Positions 7,437 to 14,714 of a stretch of DNA of 64,000 nt are shown here, one piece after another. Source of the stretch: Actinophytocola sp035995025. GTDB taxonomy: Bacteria > Actinomycetota > Actinomycetes > Mycobacteriales > Pseudonocardiaceae. The notes below the pieces were generated by a model. It was given only the letters and a program-made list of their open reading frames with translations. It was not told the origin of the DNA and ran no database searches. Location: NCBI GenBank assembly GCA_035995025.1, contig DASYKY010000035.1, positions 1-64,000 of the forward strand. The letters are read 5' to 3'. The translations under genes and the position numbers were made by a program. The first letter of the stretch is position 1, and every line of letters starts with the position of its first letter.

Positions 7437-8207
7437 GTGCGATTGGCTCGAGTTGCTCACCCCAAAGGCGTCGCGTTCGTGTCCGTGGAGGGCGAGGGCG
7501 ACGACCTCGCCGCCCGGGAGATCGCCGACCACCCGTTCGGCACGCCGACGTTCACCGGCTCGTCCTGGCCGTGGGCCGACGTGCGGGCGCTGGCCCCGAT
7601 CCTGCCGTCCAAGGTCGTGTGCATCGGGAAGAACTACGCCGACCACGTCCACGAGATGGGCGGCGAGCCGCCCGCCAACCCGGTGATGTTCCTGAAGCCG
7701 TCGACCTCGGTGATCGGCCCGGGCGCGGCGATCAAGCTCCCGGCGGACTCGACGCGGGTCGACTTCGAGGGCGAGCTGGCCGCCGTGATCGGCCGCCCGT
7801 GCCGGGACGTGCGCGCGGCGCAGGCCGGGTCGGTGCTGCTGGGCTACACGATCGCCAACGACGTCACCGCGCGCGACCAGCAGCAGGCCGACGGCCAGTG
7901 GACCCGCGGCAAGGGCCACGACACATTCTGCCCGCTCGGCCCGTGGATCGACACCACGGCCGACCCGGCCGACCTGGCCATCTCGACCACAGTGGACGGT
8001 GAGACCAAGCAGTCGTCCCGCACGTCCCTGCTGCTGCACGACGTCGCGGAGCTGGTGGAGTGGGTGTCGCGCGTGATGACCCTGCTCCCCGGCGACGTCC
8101 TGCTGACCGGCACCCCGGCCGGGGTCGGCCCCATCACGGCGGGCCAGCAGGTCGAGGTGACGATCGAGGGCATCGGGACGCTGTCGAACCCGGTCGAGAA
8201 CAGGTGA
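7437..8207 (+). CDS. Fumarylacetoacetate hydrolase (FAH) family protein
   Basis: A 256-residue FAH-domain enzyme, the family that hydrolyses or isomerises acylpyruvates and related 2-oxo acids in aromatic degradation or metabolite repair. The core begins at KVVCIGKNYADHVHEMG and has the metal-binding acidic residues in VDFEGELAAVIG, then the signature IANDVTARDQQ and the TGTPAGVGP loop. The short N-terminal extension is typical of actinobacterial single-domain members. GTG start; a GTGA overlap links it to the next gene. No aromatic-degradation genes are nearby, so the substrate is unknown. Confidence 0.9.
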   Translation: MRLARVAHPKGVAFVSVEGEGDDLAAREIADHPFGTPTFTGSSWPWADVRALAPILPSKVVCIGKNYADHVHEMGGEPPANPVMFLKPSTSVIGPGAAIKLPADSTRVDFEGELAAVIGRPCRDVRAAQAGSVLLGYTIANDVTARDQQQADGQWTRGKGHDTFCPLGPWIDTTADPADLAISTTVDGETKQSSRTSLLLHDVAELVEWVSRVMTLLPGDVLLTGTPAGVGPITAGQQVEVTIEGIGTLSNPVENR

Positions 8208-8734
8208 GTGCACCGGTCCGCGGCGACCGGGCGCTGCGGTTCACCAGCCGCGCCACGAAGCGCATCTGGCGGCTGGTCGCGGTCTGGATCGCGCTGACCC
8301 CGCTGCTCGCCTGGTTCGCGCTGGCCGGAACGGGCCTCGGCACGGTTGCCGGCGTCACGATCGTGGCCGGTGTCCTGGCGATCCCGGCGTTGGGCCCGCA
8401 GCTCTACGTGTACCTGCGGATCCGCGGTCTACGGCTCGCCGGAGACCGGCTGGTCCACGGCCGGACCTTCTGCGACCTCACCACGAGCTGGGAGATCAAC
8501 CTCGAGGTGCGGGAAGGCCGTTCGGTACAGCGCCTGATCCTCTGCGCCAACGACGTGCGCGCCCAGCTGGGCACCTCGAACGTCCCGAGCTACTTCGAAC
8601 CCGACGACCTGCGCCGCCTCGCCGGTGTCCTGGCCCGGTCGACACACCCCGGGCCGCGGGACGTCGCGGAGCACCTGACCCGGCTCGCCAACGACCCGGG
8701 CCGCGAGTCGTGGCCGCCGCTGCGGCCGCGCTAG
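8204..8734 (+). CDS. Small membrane protein with two predicted TM helices
   Basis: A 176-residue protein that starts within the last codons of the FAH gene (GTGA, 4-nt overlap), indicating translational coupling. Two hydrophobic helices are predicted near residues 24-43 and 48-66, followed by a soluble region (from about residue 75) that resembles the PH-like domains found after paired TM helices in actinobacterial membrane proteins. I do not recognise a specific family. Its stop shares the tetranucleotide CTAG with the stop of the convergent downstream gene. Confidence 0.7.
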   Translation: MSAPVRGDRALRFTSRATKRIWRLVAVWIALTPLLAWFALAGTGLGTVAGVTIVAGVLAIPALGPQLYVYLRIRGLRLAGDRLVHGRTFCDLTTSWEINLEVREGRSVQRLILCANDVRAQLGTSNVPSYFEPDDLRRLAGVLARSTHPGPRDVAEHLTRLANDPGRESWPPLRPR

Positions 8735-9720
8735 CCCGGGATCACGCAGGTCGGGGTGCCCGTGGGGAAGTGGACGGGGGCGCCGCCGGCCAGCGGGAAC
8801 GACACGATCGCGTCGCCGAGCTGGGCCGCGGTGTGGCAGGTGCCGGCCACCAGGGAGAAGTGGCGCGGGAAGGCGCCGCACGGGTGGTCGGCGAGCGCGC
8901 GCGGGGCGGCGTCGGTGACGTCGAACTCCGTCACGCAGTCCGGGCCGCGGTTCGAGACGTACAGGCGGTCACCGGCCAGCTCGAGGTGGGCCACGTAGTC
9001 CGGGCCGTCGTCGTACGGGGTCAGGGTGGCCGGCGTGACGTCGACGGTCGTGAACGTGCCGGCCGGGCCCTCGCGGACGGTCACCACGGTGCCGTTCAGC
9101 TCGCCCGCCGCGTAGGCCAGGTCGGTGCCGGGGCGGCGGAGCAGCTGGCGCGGGCCGGTACCGGGCGGCAGCGCCGACACCGCGAGCGGTGCCAGCGTGC
9201 CCGACGCGGACAGGCGGTACGTGCGGATCTCGTCGGTGCCCAGGTCCACCGCCGACACCAGCGTCCCTTGTGGACTGTCCAGCGGCACGGCCATGTGCAC
9301 GTGCGCGGCCTCCTGGCGCTCCGGGTCGGGGCCGCCGCCGCCGTGCGTCACCAGGTCCGTGCGGCCGGTGATCCGGCCGTCGGCGGCCAGGGCGAACACC
9401 GCGAGGCTGCCGCTGGAGTAGTTGGCGCACAACAGGAACCGCCGGTCGGCCGTGACAGCCAGGTGGCACGGCGACGCGCCGCCGCTCGGCACGGTGTCCA
9501 CCACGGCGAACCGCTCGAGGTCGATCGTCGCGATCGCGCCGTCCGCCGACTCGACCGCCGCGTACAGGACCGGCGCGCCCGGGTGCCGGGTCAGCCACGA
9601 CGGTGAGGTGAGCGGCAGCTCGGCCACCCGGGTCAGCTCGCCGGACGCCTCCTCGCGTACCGCCGTCACGCCCGTGCCGTTGCCGCCCGACTCCGCCGTG
9701 TAGCACCCGATGTAGAGCAT
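8731..9720 (-). CDS. Lactonase-family seven-bladed beta-propeller (6-phosphogluconolactonase-like)
   Basis: A 329-residue protein that starts MLYIGCYTAESGGNGTG, matching the YbhE/lactonase family start. Repeats of the propeller type run through the whole chain (SPSWLTRHPGAPVLYAA, SPCHLAVTADRRFLLCANY, GPRQLLRRPGTDLAYAAGEL, YVAHLELAGDRLYVSNRG). Some members hydrolyse 6-phosphogluconolactone or muconate lactones; the substrate here is not fixed by sequence. It has no signal peptide, so it is probably cytosolic. The stop codon overlaps that of the convergent gene through CTAG. Confidence 0.85.
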   Translation of the reverse strand: MLYIGCYTAESGGNGTGVTAVREEASGELTRVAELPLTSPSWLTRHPGAPVLYAAVESADGAIATIDLERFAVVDTVPSGGASPCHLAVTADRRFLLCANYSSGSLAVFALAADGRITGRTDLVTHGGGGPDPERQEAAHVHMAVPLDSPQGTLVSAVDLGTDEIRTYRLSASGTLAPLAVSALPPGTGPRQLLRRPGTDLAYAAGELNGTVVTVREGPAGTFTTVDVTPATLTPYDDGPDYVAHLELAGDRLYVSNRGPDCVTEFDVTDAAPRALADHPCGAFPRHFSLVAGTCHTAAQLGDAIVSFPLAGGAPVHFPTGTPTCVIPG

Positions 9721-9817
9721 GCCGACACAGTACTGACGGGGTACGCGGGGTTGACGTGGCCTGGACCGGCTTCGAGACTGTTGCGTATTGCTCTGCCAGT
9801 TGTGCAGGAGGAAACGC

Positions 9818-12220
9818 ATGTCGCAGCCGAAGGTCGTCGTCATCGGGGCCGGGATCGTCGGATGCGCCGTCGCCGACGAGGTGACCGAGCGGGGATGGAC
9901 CGACGTCACCGTGCTCGAGCAGGGGCCGCTGTTCGCCACCGGCGGGTCCAGCTCGCACGCGCCGGGGCTCGTCTTCCAGACCAACCCCGCCAGGACGATG
10001 ACCGAGTTCGCCCGCTACACCGTCGAGAAGTACGTCGACCTGGGCGTGTTCAACCAGGTCGGCGGGCTCGAGGTGGCGACGACCGAGGCCCGCTGGGCCG
10101 ACCTGCACCGCAAGCACGGCTGGGCCACCTCCTGGGGCATCGAGGCCCACCTGCGCACGCCCGCGGAGTGCGCCGCGCTGCACCCGCTGCTCGACCCGGA
10201 CAAGATCCTCGGCGGCTACCACACCCCCACCGACGGGCTCGCCCGCTCGGTCGCCGCGGGCGAGGCGCAGGCGCGCCGGGCCATCGAGCGCGGCGCGCGG
10301 TTCGAGGCACACCAGGAGGTCGTCGACATCCGCACGGCCGGCGGCCGGGTCACCGGGGTCGTCACGACCACCGGCACCTTCGACGCCGACATCGTCGTCT
10401 GCTGCGCCGGGTTCTGGGGTCCCGGGGTCGGCCGGCTGGTCGGGCTGACGATCCCGCTGCAGCCGCTCGCCCACCAGTACGCCACCACCACGCCGCTGCC
10501 CGCGCTCGCCGGCGCCACGGCCGAGGCCACCGCCCCCATCCTGCGCCACCAGGACGCCGACCTGTACTTCCGCGAGCTCGGCGACCGGGTCGGCATCGGC
10601 TCCTACGCGCACCGGCCGATGCCGGTGGACGTCTTCTCCGCCGGGTTCGCGAGCCACGCCGACGCGCCGGTCATGCCGTCGATGCTGGCCTTCACCGAGG
10701 AGGACTTCGCGCCGTCGTGGCGCGACGCGGTCGACCTGCTGCCCGCGCTCGGCGAGTCCAAAGTAGAGGACGCGTTCAACGGCATCTTCTCCTTCACGCC
10801 GGACGGGTTTCCGCTGATCGGCGAGTCCCGTGACACGCCGGGGTTCTGGGTCTGCGAGGCCGTGTGGGTCACCCACTCCGCCGGCGTCGCCCGCGCACTC
10901 GCGGAGTCCCTTGTGGACGGACGGTCGACCGTCGACGTGCACGAGTGCGACCTGTACCGGTTCGAGGAGATCCAGCTCTCGCCCGAGTTCGTCGCCCGCC
11001 GGGGCGCGCAGAACTTCGTCGAGGTGTACGACGTCGTCCACCCGCTGCAGCCCATGGAGGATCCGCGGCCGCTGCGCGTCAGCCCGTTCTACGCCCGCCA
11101 GCAGGAGCTGGGCGCGATCTTCCTCGAGGCCGCGGGCTGGGAGCGGCCCCACTGGTTCGAGACCAACCCCGCGGGCGAGGCGCCGCGACGCGACGAGTGG
11201 GCCGGCCGGTACTGGTCGCCGATCGCCGCCGCCGAGTCGAAGGCCACCCGCGAGCGGGTCGCGCTCTACGACATGACCCCGCTCAAGCGGCTCGAGGTCA
11301 CCGGCCCTGGGTCGCTGGCGTTCCTGCAGCGGATGACCACCAACAACCTGGCCAAGAAGGTCGGTGCGGTGACCTACACGCTGCTGCTCGACCACGCGGG
11401 CGGCATCCGCAGCGACCTGACCGTCGCGCGGCTCGGCGAGCAGCACTTCCAGGTCGGCGCGAACGGCAACCTCGACCTCGACTGGCTGCTGCGGCACGCC
11501 CCGGACGGCGTGTCGGTGCGCGACGTCACCGGCGGCACGTGCTGCGTCGGCGTGTGGGGTCCGCTGGCCCGCGACCTCGTGCAACCGTTGTCGCGTCAGG
11601 ACTTCGGGCACTCCGCGCTCGGTTACTTCCGCGCGATGCGCGCCTACGTCGGGCACGTGCCGGTGACCGCGCTGCGAGTGTCCTATGTGGGCGAGCTGGG
11701 CTGGGAGCTGTACACGAGCGCGGACCACGGGCTGAAGCTGTGGGACACGCTCTGGCGGGCCGGCCAGGGGCTCGGTGTCGTGGCCGGCGGGCGGGCGGCG
11801 TTCAACAGCCTGCGGCTGGAGAAGGGCTACCGGCTCTGGGGCGTGGACATGACCACCGAGCACGACCCGTTCGAGGCGGGCGTCGGGTTCGCCGTGCGGA
11901 TGGACAAGGGCGACTTCGTCGGCCGGGACGCGCTGGCCGCTCGCGGGGCGCCGACGCGGAAGCTGACCTGCCTCACGATGGACCGGCCGGAGTCCGTGGT
12001 GCTCGGCAAGGAGCCGGTGTTCCTGGACGGGCGGCCGGCGGGGTACGTGACCAGCGCGGCGTTCGGCCACACGATCGGGCTGCCCATCGCGTACGCGTGG
12101 CTGCCGGCGGGGCTGGCGCCGGGCACGCCGGTGGAGGTCGAGTACTTCGGCACCCGGCTCGCCGCGACGGTCGCCGCCGAGCCGCTGGTCGACCCGGAGA
12201 TGGCGCGGATCCGCCGCTAG
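9818..12220 (+). CDS. Dimethylglycine oxidase/sarcosine dehydrogenase-like flavoenzyme with GcvT domain
   Basis: An 800-residue two-domain enzyme. The N-terminal half is a DAO-type FAD domain with VVVIGAGIVGCAVADEV at the start and SSSHAPGLVF near residues 44-53; a His in this position carries covalent FAD in dimethylglycine oxidases. The C-terminal half (from about residue 430) is a GcvT/aminomethyltransferase-like folate domain containing GNLDLDWLLRHAP and ELGWELYTSADHG. Such enzymes demethylate dimethylglycine or sarcosine and pass the C1 unit to tetrahydrofolate. A strong AGGAGG lies before ATG 9818; the nearest upstream in-frame start lacks an RBS. No other choline/betaine catabolic gene is adjacent. 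Confidence 0.9.
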   Translation: MSQPKVVVIGAGIVGCAVADEVTERGWTDVTVLEQGPLFATGGSSSHAPGLVFQTNPARTMTEFARYTVEKYVDLGVFNQVGGLEVATTEARWADLHRKHGWATSWGIEAHLRTPAECAALHPLLDPDKILGGYHTPTDGLARSVAAGEAQARRAIERGARFEAHQEVVDIRTAGGRVTGVVTTTGTFDADIVVCCAGFWGPGVGRLVGLTIPLQPLAHQYATTTPLPALAGATAEATAPILRHQDADLYFRELGDRVGIGSYAHRPMPVDVFSAGFASHADAPVMPSMLAFTEEDFAPSWRDAVDLLPALGESKVEDAFNGIFSFTPDGFPLIGESRDTPGFWVCEAVWVTHSAGVARALAESLVDGRSTVDVHECDLYRFEEIQLSPEFVARRGAQNFVEVYDVVHPLQPMEDPRPLRVSPFYARQQELGAIFLEAAGWERPHWFETNPAGEAPRRDEWAGRYWSPIAAAESKATRERVALYDMTPLKRLEVTGPGSLAFLQRMTTNNLAKKVGAVTYTLLLDHAGGIRSDLTVARLGEQHFQVGANGNLDLDWLLRHAPDGVSVRDVTGGTCCVGVWGPLARDLVQPLSRQDFGHSALGYFRAMRAYVGHVPVTALRVSYVGELGWELYTSADHGLKLWDTLWRAGQGLGVVAGGRAAFNSLRLEKGYRLWGVDMTTEHDPFEAGVGFAVRMDKGDFVGRDALAARGAPTRKLTCLTMDRPESVVLGKEPVFLDGRPAGYVTSAAFGHTIGLPIAYAWLPAGLAPGTPVEVEYFGTRLAATVAAEPLVDPEMARIRR

Positions 12221-12645
12221 TCCTTCACCGCCCACTCGCCGGAGCCGCCGATCCGGTCGATCGCGACGCGCAGGACGAAGCCGGGCGGCGGGTCGGGCAT
12301 CGGCGGGAACTTCGTGCCGGGGCCGATGTAGGTCTGCGCGAGCCGGTGCAGCAGCTCGGGCGCGCCGCCGTCGGTGACGCGGGCGGTGCCGTGCACGACG
12401 AGGTAGTCGCGCATGCCGACCGGGTTCGCCGTGCCCGCCTCGAACGAGATCACCACGCGCGGCTCACGGCGCACGTTGCGCAGCTTCTGCTGGGTCGCCA
12501 TCAGGTGCCCGGAGACGAGCTCGTCGCCGTCGACGCCCATCCAGACGATCGCGACCTGCGGCGTGCCGTCCGCGTTCATCGTGACGAGGTGGGCGAGCGC
12601 GCCGGACTCGATGAGGTCCCGGGCGGCCTTGTTCAGCCGTGGCAT
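12217..12645 (-). CDS. PPOX-class flavin/F420-binding protein
   Basis: A 142-residue split-barrel protein of the pyridoxamine 5'-phosphate oxidase-like superfamily. The start MPRLNKAARDLIESGALAHLVTM and the strand GTPQVAIVWMGVDGDELV match actinobacterial F420-dependent PPOX enzymes, which reduce biliverdin-like or quinone substrates. Whether it uses F420 or FMN is not settled by sequence. It is convergent with the flavoenzyme gene, sharing CTAG at the stops. A second PPOX gene follows upstream on the same strand but is not closely similar. Confidence 0.85.
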   Translation of the reverse strand: MPRLNKAARDLIESGALAHLVTMNADGTPQVAIVWMGVDGDELVSGHLMATQQKLRNVRREPRVVISFEAGTANPVGMRDYLVVHGTARVTDGGAPELLHRLAQTYIGPGTKFPPMPDPPPGFVLRVAIDRIGGSGEWAVKD

Positions 12646-12731
12646 GCGAAAACCCTATCCGGAAGCCGTCTCGCTGAGAGACCGATGCGAGGGACTACCG
12701 CCCGGCCACGGATCGCGTGCCGGCTGACCCG

Positions 12732-13313
12732 TCAGGCGGAACGCCCGGGCAGCGGGAGCGGGAGGGCGGGCAGGCCGTCGATGCTGGTCCCGTTGTGGGG
12801 CTTGCGCGCGCAGTAGGCGGCGAACTCGGCCTCGGACTTGCGGCCGAAGTGCTCGGCGTGCTGCGTGCGCTCCTCGCGGTAGTCCATGAACGGCACGGCG
12901 AACCCGCAGCTGTCGCTGACCATGACCGCGTGGATCAGGACGATCGCGCGGGCGCCCGGCCCGTCGGCGCCGCCGAAGTGGCCGATCAGCTCCGGCCAGC
13001 GGGGGTCGTCACGGAAGATCGGCTCGCCGCGGCCGTGGACGCGCAGCACCTTCGGCGGGCCGGTGAACGCGCACCACATCAACGTGATGCGGCCGTTCTC
13101 CCGCAGGTGCGCGACCGTCTCCGCGTGACTGCCGCCGAAGTCCAGGTAGGCGAGCGTCCGGTCGTCGAGAACGGCGAGCGTGCCGTCGCGGCCCTTCGGC
13201 GAGAGGTTGACGTGCCCGTCACCGGCCAGCGGCGCGGACGCCACGAAGAACACGTGCTGCTCCTCGATGAACGCCCGCAGCCGCGGCTCGATCCTTTCGT
13301 AGACTCTGCCCAT
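12732..13313 (-). CDS. Pyridoxamine 5'-phosphate oxidase family protein
   Basis: A 193-residue PPOX-fold protein of the longer type: VYERIEPRLRAFIEEQHVFF at the start, then the barrel strands HVNLSPKGRDGTLAVLDDRT and NGRITLMWCAFTGPPKVLRV. Members of this subgroup are often annotated as PNPOX-like, but most lack proven PNP oxidase activity. It lies 86 bp from the smaller PPOX gene on the same strand. A role in oxidative stress or cofactor reduction is possible but not shown. Confidence 0.85.
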   Translation of the reverse strand: MGRVYERIEPRLRAFIEEQHVFFVASAPLAGDGHVNLSPKGRDGTLAVLDDRTLAYLDFGGSHAETVAHLRENGRITLMWCAFTGPPKVLRVHGRGEPIFRDDPRWPELIGHFGGADGPGARAIVLIHAVMVSDSCGFAVPFMDYREERTQHAEHFGRKSEAEFAAYCARKPHNGTSIDGLPALPLPLPGRSA

Positions 13314-13346
13314 CGGTTCGCTCCGCTCCTGCGCTACCCGCCGAAT

Positions 13347-13697
13347 CTACGCCGTGAGCTGGGCCGTCAGCTCCCACAGGCGCTCCGCCGAGACGGGGTT
13401 CACTGCGTAGTCGCGCACGCCCCAGCCCCGTTGCCCTCCTCGTCGATCCACCCGGCGGCCACCATGTCCCGGCGCTCCATGTGGCGCTGCAGCGGTGTGC
13501 GGATCTTCCCCGGATGCACGGCGAACGCCGGCACGCCTCGTGCGTACAGCTGCACCGCGAACAGGACGTTGGCGGTCTTGGACTGGCCGTACGCCAGCGA
13601 CCGGTCGTACCCGCGTTCGAAGTGGAGGTCGTCCCAGCACCTCGTCGGCCGTGCTCGCCCGGCCGAAGCCGGAACCGATCGGCCGTTGCGGGGTCAC
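13347..13697 (-). pseudogene. Internally deleted tandem copy of the adjacent SDR gene
   Basis: The minus strand first reads VTPQRPIGSGFGRASTADEV, closely matching the start of the intact SDR next door. It then jumps in a new frame to DDLHFERGYDRSLAYGQSK and KTANVLFAVQLYARG, matching the SDR from about residue 170, and after EEGN jumps again to VRDYAVNPVSAERLWEL, matching its C-terminus. Residues equivalent to about 23-168 and about 217-282 are missing, and the frame changes at both junctions. The initial GTG overlaps the stop of the intact gene (GTGA), so it was probably once a coupled duplicate. It cannot make a working enzyme. Confidence 0.8.
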
Positions 13698-14644
13698 GGC
13701 AGGTCCACCCCGGTCAGCTCGGCCGACAGTGCCCACAGGCGGCGGGCCGAGCCGGGGTCGATCGCGTACGCGCGGACGCCGGACAGGCCGTCGCCGGCGG
13801 TGACCTCCGCGACGTCGCAGTCCTCGAGGTAGGCGCCGCCCATCCCGTCGAGCTGCGGCGAGGTGGCCGCCCACACCTGGGTGGCCGCGCCCTGCTCCGG
13901 GGTCTTGAACTCGACGAGCATGGTGCCGTTCTCGTCGAACCAGCCGCGCTCGATCATCTCGGCGCGGGTCAGGTGGCGCTGCAGCGGCGTCATGATGCCG
14001 CCCGGGTGCAGCGCGAACGCCCGCACGCCGTGGTCGCGGCCGAGCCGGTCGAGCTCGACGGCGAACAGCACGTTGGCGGTCTTCGCCTGGCCGTACGCGT
14101 CCCACTTGTCGTAGCCGTGCTCGAACGACAGGTCGTCCCAGCGGATGTCCGAGCGGCGGTGACCGCCCGAGGACACCGAGACCACCCGCGCGCCGCCGCC
14201 GGTCACCAGGCGCGGCCACAGCCGGGTGACGAGCGCGAAATGGCCGAGGTGGTTGGTGGCGAACTGCGCCTCCCAGCCCGGGCCGACGCGGGTCTCCGGG
14301 CACGCCATGATGCCCGCGCTGTCGATCACGAAGTCGATGTCGCGGCCGGTCGCGAGGAAGCTCTCGGCGAACGCGCGGACGCTCTCGAGGTCGCCCAGGT
14401 CCAGCTCGCCGACCTCGACGTCCGGGATGTCCGCGACCGCCTCGCGGGCGGGCCCGGCGCGCCGGGCGGGCACCACCACGTGCGCACCCGCCCCGGCCAG
14501 CGCGCGCGTGGTCTCGATGCCGATGCCCGAGTAGCCCCCGGTGACGATCGCGAGCTTGCCGGTCAGGTCGATGCCCGACAGGACCTCGTTCGCGGTGCTC
14601 GTCGCGCCGAACCCGGAACCGATCTTGTGCTGTGGAGTCGTCAT
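13694..14644 (-). CDS. Short-chain dehydrogenase/reductase
   Basis: A 316-residue NAD(P)-dependent SDR of the retinol dehydrogenase/WWOX-like type. It shows the cofactor motif TGGYSGIG at residues 35-42, DSAGIM (a variant of NNAG) near 108-113, and the catalytic Ser at 159 with Tyr184 and Lys188 in AYGQAK. The C-terminal region is intact, unlike the degraded copy that follows it. The substrate is unknown. There is no obvious operon partner other than the pseudogene. Confidence 0.93.
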   Translation of the reverse strand: MTTPQHKIGSGFGATSTANEVLSGIDLTGKLAIVTGGYSGIGIETTRALAGAGAHVVVPARRAGPAREAVADIPDVEVGELDLGDLESVRAFAESFLATGRDIDFVIDSAGIMACPETRVGPGWEAQFATNHLGHFALVTRLWPRLVTGGGARVVSVSSGGHRRSDIRWDDLSFEHGYDKWDAYGQAKTANVLFAVELDRLGRDHGVRAFALHPGGIMTPLQRHLTRAEMIERGWFDENGTMLVEFKTPEQGAATQVWAATSPQLDGMGGAYLEDCDVAEVTAGDGLSGVRAYAIDPGSARRLWALSAELTGVDLP

Positions 14645-14714
14645 GGCACCGACGCTACGAGCTGGTGTGCGCTCCAGGTCAAACGCGGATCAGACGCGGA
14701 TCAGACGTGCCGGC

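Noticed and set aside
8969..12235. 1088-residue minus-strand ORF
   Set aside because: Antisense shadow of the dimethylglycine-oxidase-like gene; Arg/Gly/Pro-rich without domains.
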